Below are positions 43,680 to 60,367 of a DNA stretch of 64,000 nucleotides, one piece after another; positions within the stretch are counted from its first letter, which is position 1, and the number at the start of each line of letters is the position of its first letter. Source of the DNA: Paramacrobiotus metropolitanus (Eukaryota; Tardigrada; Eutardigrada; Parachela; Macrobiotidae); contig NW_026570411.1 of NCBI RefSeq assembly GCF_019649055.1, positions 124,001 to 188,000 of the forward strand, in the 5' to 3' direction. The translations under genes were made by a program, and so were the position numbers. A model generated the notes under the pieces. It did not search any database and was not told the DNA's origin. It saw nothing but the letters and a program-made list of their open reading frames with translations.

Positions 43680-43815
43680 GCTTCATTTCGCAGCTGCCGC
43701 ACCGAGAGCGGTCATCTCCTCCTCCTCAGTTCCACGTACAACTTGTCCTGTAATATCTAACGCATCAATAAAACCCACATTTACAATACAAATCCACGGG
43801 TTATGCCTACTCTAT
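43680..43815 (+). pseudogene. 3' relic of a third family C gene
   Basis: CGCAGCTGCCGCACCGAGAG followed by CGGTCATCTCC resembles the last codons of family C copy 1 (CAGCTGCAACTG... GACGTCATGCTG). Then 43737-43815 (TGTCCTGTAATATCTAACGC, TCCACGGGTTATGCC) matches the 3' flank of copy 1 at 26655-26730. The membrane-helix region is missing. It lies directly before copy 2, which suggests a former tandem pair. Confidence 0.45.
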
Positions 43816-44387
43816 ACTACGACGCGCCACGCCACACTAATTACGCTGAAAAACACAAGAACACTTCGTCTACACTCCTGTCTTGCTCGCAGATCGCGCC
43901 CACTAAGCATCTCCAGCATTCCTGCGCTGTATCTATATAGGCAAGCCGTGAAAATTCTCATTTCGGCGAGTTTCTGACCGCTACCATACTCATGTGCCAT
44001 GTACCATTAGAAAAACCAACCGTAAAGCAGTCCGTCCCTGCAAAGCGTAGCGTATTCGTGCACTGTTGCGCATCGTGCCATTTATTGCCGTCTTTGTTTT
44101 ACTGGAGACATCTTCGCTGCATGGTAATCGTTGAGGTCCACACTCCACTGAGCATAAAGCCGTACCGGCGCTTCGGTGCTGACGAGACACTGCACGTGTA
44201 TCTTATCCGACGATTCTTTATCATGTAATTATGGCTGTTTCTTACTAATAACAGTTCTTGCTGTTGCTCGAATAATTTGTTGTAATATTCCTCTACTTGC
44301 TGCTTGCAAATACCTACATGTGTTTCTTATGATAGTCCATAGAATAACACGGGTGCTGAGTCTGCTGACAAACTGACAATAACCGGT

Positions 44388-44505
44388 CGTATGATGCACT
44401 GGGATTGTCAAAAAGCCGTTACATTTGCTAGGCATGCCGAAAAACGGCAATGACGAAGTTTACAGGAACGGTACACGCGCCTACCCCAATTTTTCTCGGA
44501 ACACT
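44388..44505 (+). promoter_or_regulatory. Conserved upstream element of family C, copy 2
   Basis: Matches 26028-26145 in order and spacing (GTATGATGCACT, TTGTCAAAAAGCCGTTA, ATTTGCTAGGCATGC, AGTTTACAGGAA). Confidence 0.65.
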
Positions 44506-44556
44506 GAGAGTGCAAGATTTACAAGCAGTCGCTCAATGCCCATGCTGACCAATCGC

Positions 44557-44564
44557 TATATAAG
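44557..44564 (+). promoter_or_regulatory. TATA box of family C, copy 2
   Basis: GCTATATAAGCGGCTC, 105 bases before the ATG at 44669. Confidence 0.65.
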
Positions 44565-44668
44565 CGGCTCTTCTGGGGCGTACGTCTTCCTAGTTTTCTG
44601 ATTTTATTCTGTGCGTTGGAATAACCAAGCAGCCAAGTGTGACTTGATTGAATTCCGTGGATATTAGA

Positions 44669-45004
44669 ATGGCCGGCGGTTCTCCCGATTACGCCGTCGA
44701 TCCGGAAGGAATCCATCCCGAATGGCGGACGCCGCAGTACGGTTATGGCTATGGTTATGGTTATGGTTATGCCGTGGTCCCGTCGACCCCGACGACAGCA
44801 GCGACGGACGCTAGCGTCACGCCGTGCGATGTCGACGTGTGGCTGATGGCCGCGGTATCGGTCGTGGCAGTGACGGTGCTGGCGCTGCTCGTCGCCATCC
44901 TCATTGCTATCCTGCAACAGCGCCAGCAGTTAGCCCGCCTGCAGCACCAACTGGCGCTGCTCAGCTCCGAAAGGGACGCCATGTTGCCGGCTGCTCATGC
45001 CTAA
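44669..45004 (+). CDS. Family C single-pass membrane protein, copy 2 (111 aa)
   Basis: ATG at 44669, stop at 45002-45004. The order is the same as in copy 1: MAGGSPDYAVDPEG, a Tyr/Gly segment, TPTTAATDASVTPCDVD, a helix at about 56-82, then a Gln/Leu tail (QQRQQLARLQHQLALL and SSERDAM). The Tyr/Gly part is a GY run encoded by a GGTTAT hexanucleotide repeat (about 44742-44773), so its length is likely to vary. The heptad-like tail could pair with the similar tail of family B. GTAAGTG at 45021 and TTTCAG at 45384 may bound a 3' UTR intron as in copy 1. No signal peptide. Function unknown. Confidence 0.8.
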   Translation: MAGGSPDYAVDPEGIHPEWRTPQYGYGYGYGYGYAVVPSTPTTAATDASVTPCDVDVWLMAAVSVVAVTVLALLVAILIAILQQRQQLARLQHQLALLSSERDAMLPAAHA

Positions 45005-45056
45005 TATATCTGTACGCTACGTAAGTGTCTTCCTATTGCATACTGCTTCGTTAATC

Positions 45057-45285
45057 AAAAGCCAAGTTTTTCATAACTTTTTTCGGTGAAATTTGTTTTG
45101 CAAACCGACTTCAGACTCGTGTTCAGCGCACCGAGAAACCCTTAAAAGCCAACTTTGGAGCTGTTTTACCAAGTAGTCACTGAGATTGAAAAAGCCGTCA
45201 AAAGTCGAGTTTTTCATAACTTTTTTCGGTGAAATTTTCTTTGCAAACTGACTTCAGATTCGTGTTCAGCGAATCGTGTTTCTCA
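45057..45285 (+). repeat. 90-base direct repeat after family C, copy 2
   Basis: AGTTTTTCATAACTTTTTTC, GGTGAAATTTG/TTTTGCAAAC and TCGTGTTCAGCG occur at 45064-45134 and again at 45206-45274, 140 bases apart. This is absent after copy 1. Confidence 0.75.
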
Positions 45286-45449
45286 GTTCCTGAACATTTA
45301 TCCGAATTTATAAATTAATTTGCAATTTTAGCAGGGTCATTTCATAGTTGTTATTTTTTTTATTACAAAATAGTTAACTTTCAGAAGACCCGTGGCCTCG
45401 CTGAGTGACACGACGACTGAACACCGGCATCATATATATTTCTGGCCAT

Positions 45450-45883
45450 ACTCTTTCTGTTTTTAAGACGTATTTGTCTTACTTGGAATTGTTCTTATAA
45501 TGTGCGCTCAGTTCGTGCAAGGTGCGTGTAGCCGTTCTTCTTTAATACTGAATGTCATTTTTCGCCACTGCATGATGATCGCGCTCATTACAATGTTCAG
45601 CATGGAAAACTGTTTCGACATTGGATAAATGTATTCGCTTCATTATTAACGTACAGATAAAATTATGTACGTGCGTTGCTTTGCCACCAGTCGCTAATCA
45701 AACATACATACAGCACAACATTTCAATGCCGTTAAATGTTTAAAAATCCTTCAGACATTCATCCCGATAAGCAGGCATACAAATTTATTATATGTGCAGT
45801 AAAACCTTGTCATCCTTACGTGCACCTTGTCCCTTGTCAGTAAAACTTTGTCATCCTTAGTCAACTAAGTCGGCGCGGATTAA
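45450..45883. other. Spacer between family C, copy 2 and the P450 gene
   Basis: Decaying similarity to the 3' flank of family C copy 1 ends near 45700. The rest is the 3' side of the P450 gene. Confidence 0.35.
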
Positions 45884-48552
45884 TTAATTTATTCGCTTGT
45901 GGAGACGGACGCGCACGCCCTGTACCGGGCGCGTAATTAGCTGTCCCTGCACCGTAAAATCCTCCAGCGGCACCAGCGACTCCACGGTGAAATGCCGCAG
46001 CAGTGTGCTAAGAATCGTCTTCTCCTCCATCAACGCGAACCGTTGTCCTGCAGACACACACTTCATACTTAAAATGCCGCGCGCAAGTGCCTGGTGGCGC
46101 TTAAAGGTCACTTGCCTATACAGTTGCGCGGCCCGGCCGAGAAGGGCACGTAGTCGAAGGCCGTGCTGAAGGCGTCCCCGCCGCCCTCGCCGGCGGTGTC
46201 GAAGCGGTCCGGGTCGAATTTATGCGGCTCGGGGAAGACGTCCTCGTCGCGGTGCATGGCGTAGATGTACACCAGGATGCTGCTGCCCGCAGGGATCAGG
46301 TGTTCGCCTATGCAGGGTCCTTAAGCTTAAGTTAATTTAATTTAATTTATTCTAATTTAATTTAATTTAATTTATTTTAATTTAATTTAATTTAATTTAA
46401 TTTAATTTAATGTAATTATTTAATCTAATTTAATTTAATTTAATTTAATTTAATTTAATTTAATTTAATTTAATTTAATTTAATTTAATTTAATTTAATT
46501 TAATTTAATTTAATTTAATTTAATTTAATTTAATTTAATTTAATTTAATTTAATTTAATTTAATTTAATTTACACGTGCCCGAACCTATGTGGAAGTCCT
46601 CATTGACTTTTCGCGTAATAAACGGTACCGAGGGGAACAAGCGCAGCGTCTCTTTGATGACCTTTTCCAGATACGGCAGACTCTTCAAGTCCTCCACCGT
46701 CGGGCAGCGCGTCGACCGCCCGAAGACGGCGTCCACCTCCTGGCGCGCCTTCTCCTGTACGTCGGGATGACCGCCCAACAAGTACACGGCGAAGTTGGCG
46801 GCGGCGGCCGTCGTGTCGTGGCCCTCGAACATGAAGGTGTCCACTTCCTCGCGGATGCTGGCGTTGTCCAGCAGCTGGCCGTCCTCCGTACGCGCCTGCA
46901 GCAGCGAGTCTAGGAAGGCCATGCGTGGACCCCGCTTGCCGCCGCCCGCGGGAGGTGTCGGCTGCGCGCTACTGCGACGCTGATCGCCGCCCCCGGAGCG
47001 CCGCTCCTCGATGACGCGGTCGGTGAAGTCGTGCAGGGTCTTCAGGTCGCGCTTGAACTGCTGGCCGCGACCCAGGGTGTAGAAGATCGGGTCCCAGATC
47101 ATCGTCGGACGGATCATGCGGTCGAAAATAATGTCCGAAACACTGCAGTGCAGAGGAACATATATACAAATATATATCTATGACATAAATAAAAACATAA
47201 AAAAATTATTTTAATTACAAACACGCTGGTTCAAAGCAGATAAAGTCACCAGAAAACGTGTATGAATAAAAGTAAAATATTCATTAATATTTTAATAGTT
47301 ATGATTATATCATTCATACATATATAAAGGTCATCTGCAAACATATATGAATTTTCTTTACATATGAATAAAATATACTATATATGATATATGAATATAT
47401 ACGAATGAATTATTGTAATGTAATGTGCACATATATAGCATTTATATATAAAAGGTCATTTGTAAGCATACATAAAAAGAAAATTAACGTACACATATAA
47501 TTAAAGCAATCATTTACAAAGGTAATTAAGTACACATAACATATAAATAGAAAATCACATAAATAAATCACATAAAATCACATCTGTAAGTACACATAAG
47601 TAGAAAATCAACGTACACATATACAGCATTTATTTATAAAGGTCACCTGCAGGCATACATAAATAGAAAATTAACGCACAAATGTATAGCATTTATTTAT
47701 TAAGGTCACCTGTAAACGGCCTTGACGTATTCGGATTCGCTGTTAGTCTGCGCGTTGATCTTCTTTCCCATGGCGGTTTCTACGGTGAGAACCAAACTAC
47801 GTCATTCAACGTAACCCCTTACGGGCGGCGCTCACCGTACCGCTAATAATATCCAGCGTACAGCGCGTAATAAAGGGATATATATCGAACGCGTCGGCCT
47901 CGGCGCCGGCCCGGGCGGTCAGCTGCTGCACCAGCACCACGCTCTGCTCGTAGAAGACCTCGAGGAAGTCGTTGAGGATGTGAAAGTGGAAGGCCGGCGT
48001 GAGGAATTTGCGCCGACTGCGCCACTTCTCGCCGCTACTGGTCAGCAAACCACTGGCCAACCACGGCCGCAGGAAATCGTAGTCGCGGCCCTTCTCGATG
48101 TGGCGCGAACTGCTCAGCACGGTCTCGGCGGCGACGCCCTTGGTCAGCACGGCGTAGGGGAAGGGCCCCAGCCAGAACTGGAAGACGCCCAGCGGGGAGG
48201 TGGCGCGGACGCGTTGGAACAGCGCGTACACGTCCCGGAACCATTCTACAAGGGACAATTTTATTACCTTTTTTAAAAGAATATTCATGTTTTGTTTAAT
48301 GAATTGAGATAACAATAATATTTTTTCATTAATTTATTTTGCAAAATATTTTTTGGGAAAATGCAGAAAAAGCGTACCGTCGTGTTTGCTGCTGAGCATG
48401 CCGTAGTGGCCGACGGGGAAGGGGCGGGGCTTGTCGCCGGGCAGGAGGTCCATGTAGTGCTTAACGCGGCGGTACTGCAGGAAGCCCAGCCACAGCCAGC
48501 GCGCCAGCCAACCGGCCGCGACCGCCACAACGGCCGCTACCAGATAATTCAT
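45884..48552 (-). CDS. Cytochrome P450, CYP4 family, six exons (520 aa)
   Basis: Exons (minus strand): 48552-48378, 48245-47841, 47779-47710, 47142-46586, 46307-46116, 46047-45884. They total 1563 bases, 520 residues plus stop, and all phases agree. Landmarks: an N-terminal membrane helix (VAAVVAVAAGWLARWLW), the CYP4 signature EVDTFMFEGHDTT (about 316-328, I-helix), ExxR as ETLR (381-384), the PERF-region KFDPDRF, and the heme loop FSAGPRNCIG with Cys465. Introns 1 and 2 open with GTACG. Intron 5 splits the heme motif and opens with GC (AG/GCAAGTG), the known minor GC-AG class. A Ser/Gly/Pro-rich insert (RSGGGDQRRSSAQPTPPAGG) sits before the I-helix. The product should be an ER-anchored monooxygenase; members of the family hydroxylate fatty acids, hormones or xenobiotics, and the substrate here is unknown. 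All key residues are intact. Confidence 0.92.
46317..46571. repeat. TTTAA pentanucleotide microsatellite filling P450 intron 4
   Basis: About 50 copies of TTTAA with few interruptions fill nearly all of the 278-base intron 46585-46308. Array length may be under-assembled. Confidence 0.95.
47165..47709 (-). repeat. Minisatellite in P450 intron 3 carrying donor-like sites
   Basis: Units of about 60-65 bases recur (plus strand AAGGTCACCTGCAGGCATAC, then AAATAGAAAATTAACG). Each begins with the reverse complement of the true donor junction TTTACAG/GTGACCTT at 47710. On the gene strand the intron thus repeats pseudo-donors such as CTGCAG/GTGACCTTTA. Confidence 0.75.
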
Positions 48553-48621
48553 CTCTCCTTGCAGTTATCCGACGGCTCCCCGACAATCGCTGCAGCCACT
48601 CACGGACGAACTGCAGCAGAC

Positions 48622-48640
48622 AACCAGTATAAGGAGCCGA
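48622..48640 (-). promoter_or_regulatory. Possible TATA box of the P450 gene
   Basis: GGCTCCTTATACTGG on the minus strand, about 75 bases before the ATG. A weak match, listed because of its position. Confidence 0.3.
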
Positions 48641-48699
48641 CATTCATTTTTACTAGTAATTTGTCTACCATATGCCAGGAAATTTAGTATACGCACACT

Positions 48700-50691
48700 T
48701 GATGTACTTGCCTGCGAAAATACTGTAGGGAAATATACAAGGATCTCGGCGTGTTATGTACGGAGTGAGCGGTGGAGTCCTCTGCAATCCAGTCGACACA
48801 AACGCTCTTTCCCCTGCTGATTCAATCCTCCTGACAGTTAACTGTGCCGCACGTGCACGATGTATTCTAAACGAAGGGATAATCCGAGGCACTTAACAAG
48901 ATGTGTATTCCGTAGCGTGCGTCTTCCTACATTGTCTTAGAAGACGGTTTTCCAGCTGATCTGTGTTGTGCACTGTACACTGTATGTGTATACCGCAGCA
49001 GAATGATAAGACGTTCAAATGATTAATACGTTTGCACCGCAGCAGCGAGGCGCTACTCGAACGCTGCTGTACAGTGTACATACACATCGGGAACCTTGAC
49101 GCTGACTCCTTACGGCTTTAATCGCTAACGGCTGCTATCTAATTAGTATGCGATATGCATGCATTGTTCAGCAGTGTTTACCGATCACATAAAAGCGTTT
49201 TGCTGCAAGCAAGTAATGCGATATGCAAGACATACACTACAAGCGTACAACCGCAGTACACAACATAATTGTACACAGTACTATGTAGTATGAACGTGAT
49301 ACGCTTATCCAGGCAATTCGCACAAGGAACGGTGCAAATTCGCCACAACACAGCGCATTATAATACGGTTTAATAAAAACTAACTATGCCGGTATGACTG
49401 AACGATGTACAGTCGGGTAAAACCTGCAATCAGCGCTTGTAACGTGTAAGTACTTGATTTCGTTGTTATGACTGTACGAGGCCTATTGCCTACCGTAGTG
49501 TTAAGCGTGAACCAGTGCCCGCGGCGATGGCAGTCAAGCCCAGCGCAGCACGATTATTAATTAACGTATTCTTCCACCTAGCTCGACACTCGTCTGCACC
49601 GGTCTGCGTAGCAATTTCTTGTCGCGACAACTGAATGTGGCGGCGTTGGTATTTCCGGTTGTTCAACTCACCACGATACTGCAACTACACCATCATTGTC
49701 ATTAAACAACGGCCGTATCTGACAATTGACATGAACTTGTGCTGATTGTGCTCATAAATAACCGTAGCTTGCACAACTGTTTGGGAAATACATGTGCGCC
49801 ACTACTCTGCACTCTGTACATTACATTAAATTTTCACGTTCGGTGCAAGCCGCATTTTTTATGCGTCCCAAAAGCAGTCCGTTTAGCTGTTGAGATTTTC
49901 CACCAGTCAGGTTTTAAATGACGCATTTACAACCTAGTCTTTTAATTCTGATTTTTAATGCGTTTTCTTTATTTAGTGCGGAGACGATTTTCTGGCGAAA
50001 ATTCAAAAAGAAAATGAACGAGAATATTCCACAATTGTTCAAGACCAAACTGACATCTTTCCTAACATCAGCTGATCACGCAATCTCATTTCGGAGAAAA
50101 CCTTGACAGAAACAGTCTATAAATTACAACAGTACATCTCTAAAAAATCTTGCAAAACCACAATTCCGTAAAACGATTGTATAAGTCATAAAACAAATTC
50201 CACTATAAAATTCTTCGCAACTGCAGGAATTCCGTGTCAACTAAAATTATTTAAATGATGACTAAATAAGTTATAGTGTTTGTATGGCAGGACGAAGCGA
50301 CGCAGAAGCGGCAGTACATGAATAACATTATTTACTGAATTATCGAGTAATTATTATCCAAAGAATCGAGTGCAAGTCTAATGTATGCATCTACGGTGTG
50401 ACGGCGCAACGACGCAAAAGTGCAGTGTACAAAGAAACCTAAGATGTCAACAAGAGCGCTGAAGAACACCCGGGGTCGCGCCGATCCTTACTCAATTAAT
50501 TATTTCTCCCGCGGCGACCCCCGCGCAATGCAAATTACAATTACAAGAAGAACAGAGACGGAACCAAATTCAGCTATAGCCAAAATAAACAAAAATGACG
50601 TGTAGAACGGATGCCGGTTGAAATGATCCGCACGCAGAAGAAGCCCGAAGAGAAAAGAGGAAAGTGCCTGGAGGTGTTTAAGATGGTCCGT
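48700..50691. other. Spacer between the P450 and actin genes
   Basis: No supported gene. The part next to 50692 should hold the actin 3' UTR; I could not place a clear polyadenylation signal. Confidence 0.35.
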
Positions 50692-55926
<5,235 letters not shown>

Positions 55927-56099
55927 CCACGAATTAATGGAAAAAGGAGTAAGGAGTCACCACGGGTGAGGCCTGGACGCGGAATTATCCAAGAGCTGCG
56001 CTGCGCGTTGGAACGTTGCAAAAATGCACTGGCTGACTGGCTGCTGCTGCTGACCGAGAGAAGATGAGACTGAGCTGCAAACGCCGATCTATTCACGCT

Positions 56100-56154
56100 C
56101 AGACGTGTTTAGCGTCAGTACAACGCGGCGCATTCGAACGCTCGTACAAGTTGA

Positions 56155-56193
<39 letters not shown>

Positions 56194-56330
56194 CATAGCT
56201 GCATATAAGCCGGATGCGCCTGTCTGCGAGTTGACCATGAAAAGAAGCCGAGCCGGCTATTGGCTGCCGGCCGGCAGCGGGGGCGGGCCGACGCGGCCAG
56301 GGAATACAACAGCGCCATATATGACTTGAT
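56100..56330 (-). promoter_or_regulatory. Possible actin promoter with CT/GA microsatellite
   Basis: On the minus strand: TCATATATGG (56324-56315), one base off the CArG box of actin promoters, then GCTTATATGC (56210-56201) as a TATA candidate, then a (GA)n tract (56190-56159) that would lie near the start of transcription. The order fits the donor at 55926. No transcript evidence. Confidence 0.35.
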
Positions 56331-57136
56331 CGCGCGCATAGCGTGGTATTAAATGCGTGATATCCGGTTCGCATTGGCGTGTGTGTTAAATCTGCTTCTG
56401 GATGGCTAACCACTAAAATAACCAGGGCCCAGCGCGCTGCTGCGTCGAGATTACATACAGATTCACGTATCGACTGCGTTCTCCATCAATGGACCATCGC
56501 ATCAACATCAAAATTCGGTGCGCGCACCTTACTTGGAGATTCGCATCCGCCTATACAGACTGCAGTTAATTCAAATGTTTTTTTTTAAGTACTCGCGCAT
56601 GCGAATAAAATTTATTCATCATTACGTACAATTACTAAATCTGAAATTATTATGACTGCAGAACTTAATTGTGTCGTGCAGCAAACTTTTGCCTAATGAC
56701 TTTTGCCATTTAATATAAATTTTTATTAAGCAGTTAAGTGGTAACTGTTATGTCAGCAATTTCAAATTTAATTAATAGTAATTATTGCAGAATTCCTTAT
56801 TGATTAATTTTTATACCACTGAAGATTGCAGGTGACTAGAAGTTAAAGTTATCATTTAGAAGACAGCTGCACGGCCTTCTGATTATTCTTATTCCCGTCT
56901 AAATATTCTGAAATTAAGCGGAAAAACATTGTCCTACAATTACGTATCAAATCATATAACGAGCGCATTTACTTGCACTTGGCAGATTATAACGGTGACT
57001 GCATGATTATAAAGCCACAATAATGCAGTCATTACTTACCACAATTAACAATGCGCAGCCATGCAGACTTTTAATGCAAATTTAGAGGATGCAAGCGAAC
57101 CGGAAGTGATCAGCTAAGAAAAACCGTAACCGACCA
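56331..57136. other. AT-rich spacer
   Basis: No gene or repeat recognised. Confidence 0.35.
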
Positions 57137-57410
57137 TCACCCTACGTGTACCAAGTGTGCTGTAGATAACACACGCATCCCCGCGTTTTCCTTGCAACAT
57201 CCCCAACTTCCAGGGACGAACTCGGGCCGACCGGAAATCATTCGCCGGAAGTCTTCATCCTTCCTCAGCCATCTCGAAAGGCCGATTTGTCGGAAGCGGA
57301 AGTAATGCGCAGGCTGGCAGGTGCGAGAGGCCCTTGTACCCACAACTGGCAGCGCTGCCATTAATGGCACATGGACAATAAAATCATTCATCCACGGTCG
57401 AACCGCTCAA
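57137..57410 (-). CDS. Possible exon, unknown product
   Basis: A strong acceptor-like CTCCCTTTCCCCAG on the minus strand is followed by ATGAATGATTTT and an 84-codon frame (MNDFIVHVPLMAALPVVG...), stop at 57137-57139. It lacks a membrane helix and the family D promoter, so the MNDF start is probably coincidence. GC-richer than its surroundings. Confidence 0.25.
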
Positions 57411-57993
57411 CCTGGGGAAAGGGAGATCGTCAGATTATTTTATGCCATAACATTGATCATTTCACCACCACCGACCGATCAAGGTCACTATAAACACAAC
57501 ATGGACTTTACGCATAAAAATACGATCAGCTGGACGCTAAGTTAGCAACTTGACAGTGAAACTACATATTTCGCGCTATAAAAGCGAAAAGCATATCACG
57601 AGAAAATTAAAAAATATATGCAATAATTTCCTTGTATTGGTTTCGCATTAATTCGGCAGATTTAGAAAATTGTAACGTATACTGTGTAAGTGATAAAATT
57701 ACTTTCAATTTATAAATTTTTATAAATTGTTAATGTATTCAGCAATTTTATAAAACTGGTATTATGAAAAGATAAAATTACATTCAGTCTTTTAATTTGT
57801 TGTCAATTTTGTCATTCGGTTGCAAAATTTTTTCAATTCGACAGATTTATAAAGGGAAGTCATTAAAAGCGCCCCTATTTACCCCGATTTCTGATAGCTA
57901 TACCATAATAATTATTATTACGATCGTATATATGCGAATTATTATTTCGTTGCTGAAAACTTTTTCTGGTGCCATGCACCGGCCCGGGTCACG
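57411..57993. other. AT-rich spacer
   Basis: No gene recognised. Confidence 0.35.
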
Positions 57994-58772
57994 TCCCTTC
58001 ACGGAAATGACCCGGTACATGGTGCCAAATTCATGTACATGCACGAAGTCCTTAACTTTCGCGCACTTCCAAATCCCTTTTTCTTCTGTCTTTTTTGCAT
58101 TCTGTAGCCAAATGATTTGTATACTCGTACATAGGCGTAAAATGCGTTTTCCGGCTGCCGAGTTGTGAGAGCGACAAGATTCAAAAAAGTTTAAATGCAT
58201 ATATATATATACATGTATTTTAAGTACTAGTACTAAAAGTCTCATCATGAACCATTCACTCTCAAATTTACTCTCAAATCGAATTTGCATGCACTTAACC
58301 ATGAAGAACGAATCCACTGTTCTGGCATGTTTTTCCAATTATAAAATGATTTTCAAATAATCTAAGAATAATTTAAAAATTTAAAAAAAATAATGGATGT
58401 CTGGAATATATCGGTGTGAAAACGATTTTCATGGCCGTGTGCATTTACCTGCAAAATTTGGAAGAGAGCGGTCAGCGGTCCATAATGAGAATTTTGGTAT
58501 ACACCGGACTGCGTTTAGACTTTTTGAGATTTTGTTACCCTAGCTCATTGCTCCACAATTAACCGGATGTTGCGCGCGAAAACTGATTTTACACCTATGT
58601 ACGTATACAAATTGTTTGGCTACCTAATGTCAAAAAGCAGCACTTGCTTAGATTGCTTTTTGACTTATGTTCGCATTACGTTCGCTTTCGCCCACTTCCA
58701 ACTGGAAGTGCGGGAAAGCGAACGTTCCCGTAAATGTACGTGATTTTAATGCTGTGTACCGGGTAACCAACC
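57994..58772. repeat. Foldback element FB8
   Basis: Left end ACGGAAATGACCCGGTACAT with TACATGCACGAAGTCC, right end GCTGTGTACCGGGTAACC. Near the right end a 21-base arm pair (CGTTCGCTTTCGCCCACTTC and GAAGTGCGGGAAAGCGAACG) folds on itself around AACT, showing an extra local inversion. Confidence 0.8.
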
Positions 58773-60367
58773 TAAATTGTAAAAGGGCGCCTACAAACCA
58801 TAGTTGTGTTCTAAGACCAATAAATACTTGTAACAAGTAAATTGGGTACCTATAAAGAACGGAGTACCATCCGTTCTAACTTCTACGTACACTATTGATA
58901 AAATGCTATTGATAAAATAATAAAGTGCTGCTGATAAGATAATATTCAGTTTAACAATTTACTGATGCGATTAATGTTTATTAGGTTACACAATTTTTAA
59001 TCCAGAAAATTTCTGTAATCTGGAAAGCTTTTGCGTTTGGCAAATGTACTGTACAATATCAGCAATCTTCAAAATTTAGCAAATTCCTTAAATTATTTCA
59101 TTTGCAGGCATGTCAGTAATTGTACAAAAAGAGAGTTACAGTTAAATTCTTACGAAGATTTATTAATGCAGAGGCGACCTTTCGGTGCTCACAGTCCACT
59201 GATGCGGTTTTCATGGTGATGGTGGCTGCAGCCACCATCTGTGCAGCTGTGCAGCTGCACAGATTACAGATAATAACTAAGCAGATAATTATTGTAATAT
59301 ATAGTTTTGTATGAGGTGGCCGACGAGCGGAATTGCCGCAGCGCGAATGACGGGACAGCTGAATTTAAAAACCCAGTCCGACGTTGCATTTCGGACTTAT
59401 GACACGATGTAATAATTAATTAACGAGCACGTAACAACATGACCGGGACCGACTGTGCAGTGTGTCTACTACAGACGCAGCGGCAGCAGGTTGTTTTTGA
59501 TTGTTACTAGACAGTAAAAGGTCGATCGGTGCATGCTTGAGTTGACCTTTGACTTTCGGCTTTCACCGTTTTCTGCTGTACGTATTCAGCATGCGGCTTT
59601 ATTGACCTTTGTTAAGCTCGTTTCTACGATGAGGATGTAGCGCTAGCGATATTGTGAGGGATGATCAGACTCATACATAGGTGGTCCAGAATTTGTCGCC
59701 TTACTTACGTAGGTGTTTTTTTGAGTTTCAAAAGGCCATAATATAGTTCTGTAGACCATAAAATAAACTGCTTGCCGTAGAGCCGGGATTACTGACCGCA
59801 CTAAAAATACTATTGTAGTACATTGTAAGTACGTAGGATTCCACTGATTACAGACATTCTTTATATACTCGTATACAGAAGCACGTATATTAACAATATT
59901 TTTCTTTTTATTTGGCAATAACATGGCCATCACAGAGACATATAAAATATGCAGCGGCCCCACTACTTAGAATAATTTAGATTTAATCGTTAAAAACCAG
60001 TTCTAGGATACTTTCTTCAGTTTATAACAGGTGTATCTGTATTTAAAATATTTTTAATTAAGGTTGATTACCGTAGCGAATGAACGTAATTATCAAATGG
60101 TAATACTGCATTAATTATACTGGTATATGTACATTAAGCCCGTAATTAAAAATAAGAAAGCGGTACATGTATAGGCATCCAGGATGAGGACAGGCATCGC
60201 AGACAAGCGGCGCAATTGTTAAAGGGCATTCCCGCGGCTGCATGGCAGCGGCAGTACTCCAGTGCACATTCAGTACGATATATCGATACTAACGGATCCA
60301 ACGACGGCTGCCCAATACCAGGGAACGGTACCATGGAATTCAAACGAAGGCTTCAAGTCGTTCCAGA
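58773..60367. other. Spacer before family D, copy 2
   Basis: Contains the 20-bp perfect palindrome ATGGTGGCTGCAGCCACCAT at 59219-59238. The frames 59643-59963 and 60146-60343 (minus) are unsupported. Confidence 0.4.

Noticed and set aside
57137-57391. Third family D gene because of the MNDF start
   Set aside because: No transmembrane helix, tyrosine motif or TATA element; kept only as a weak exon candidate.
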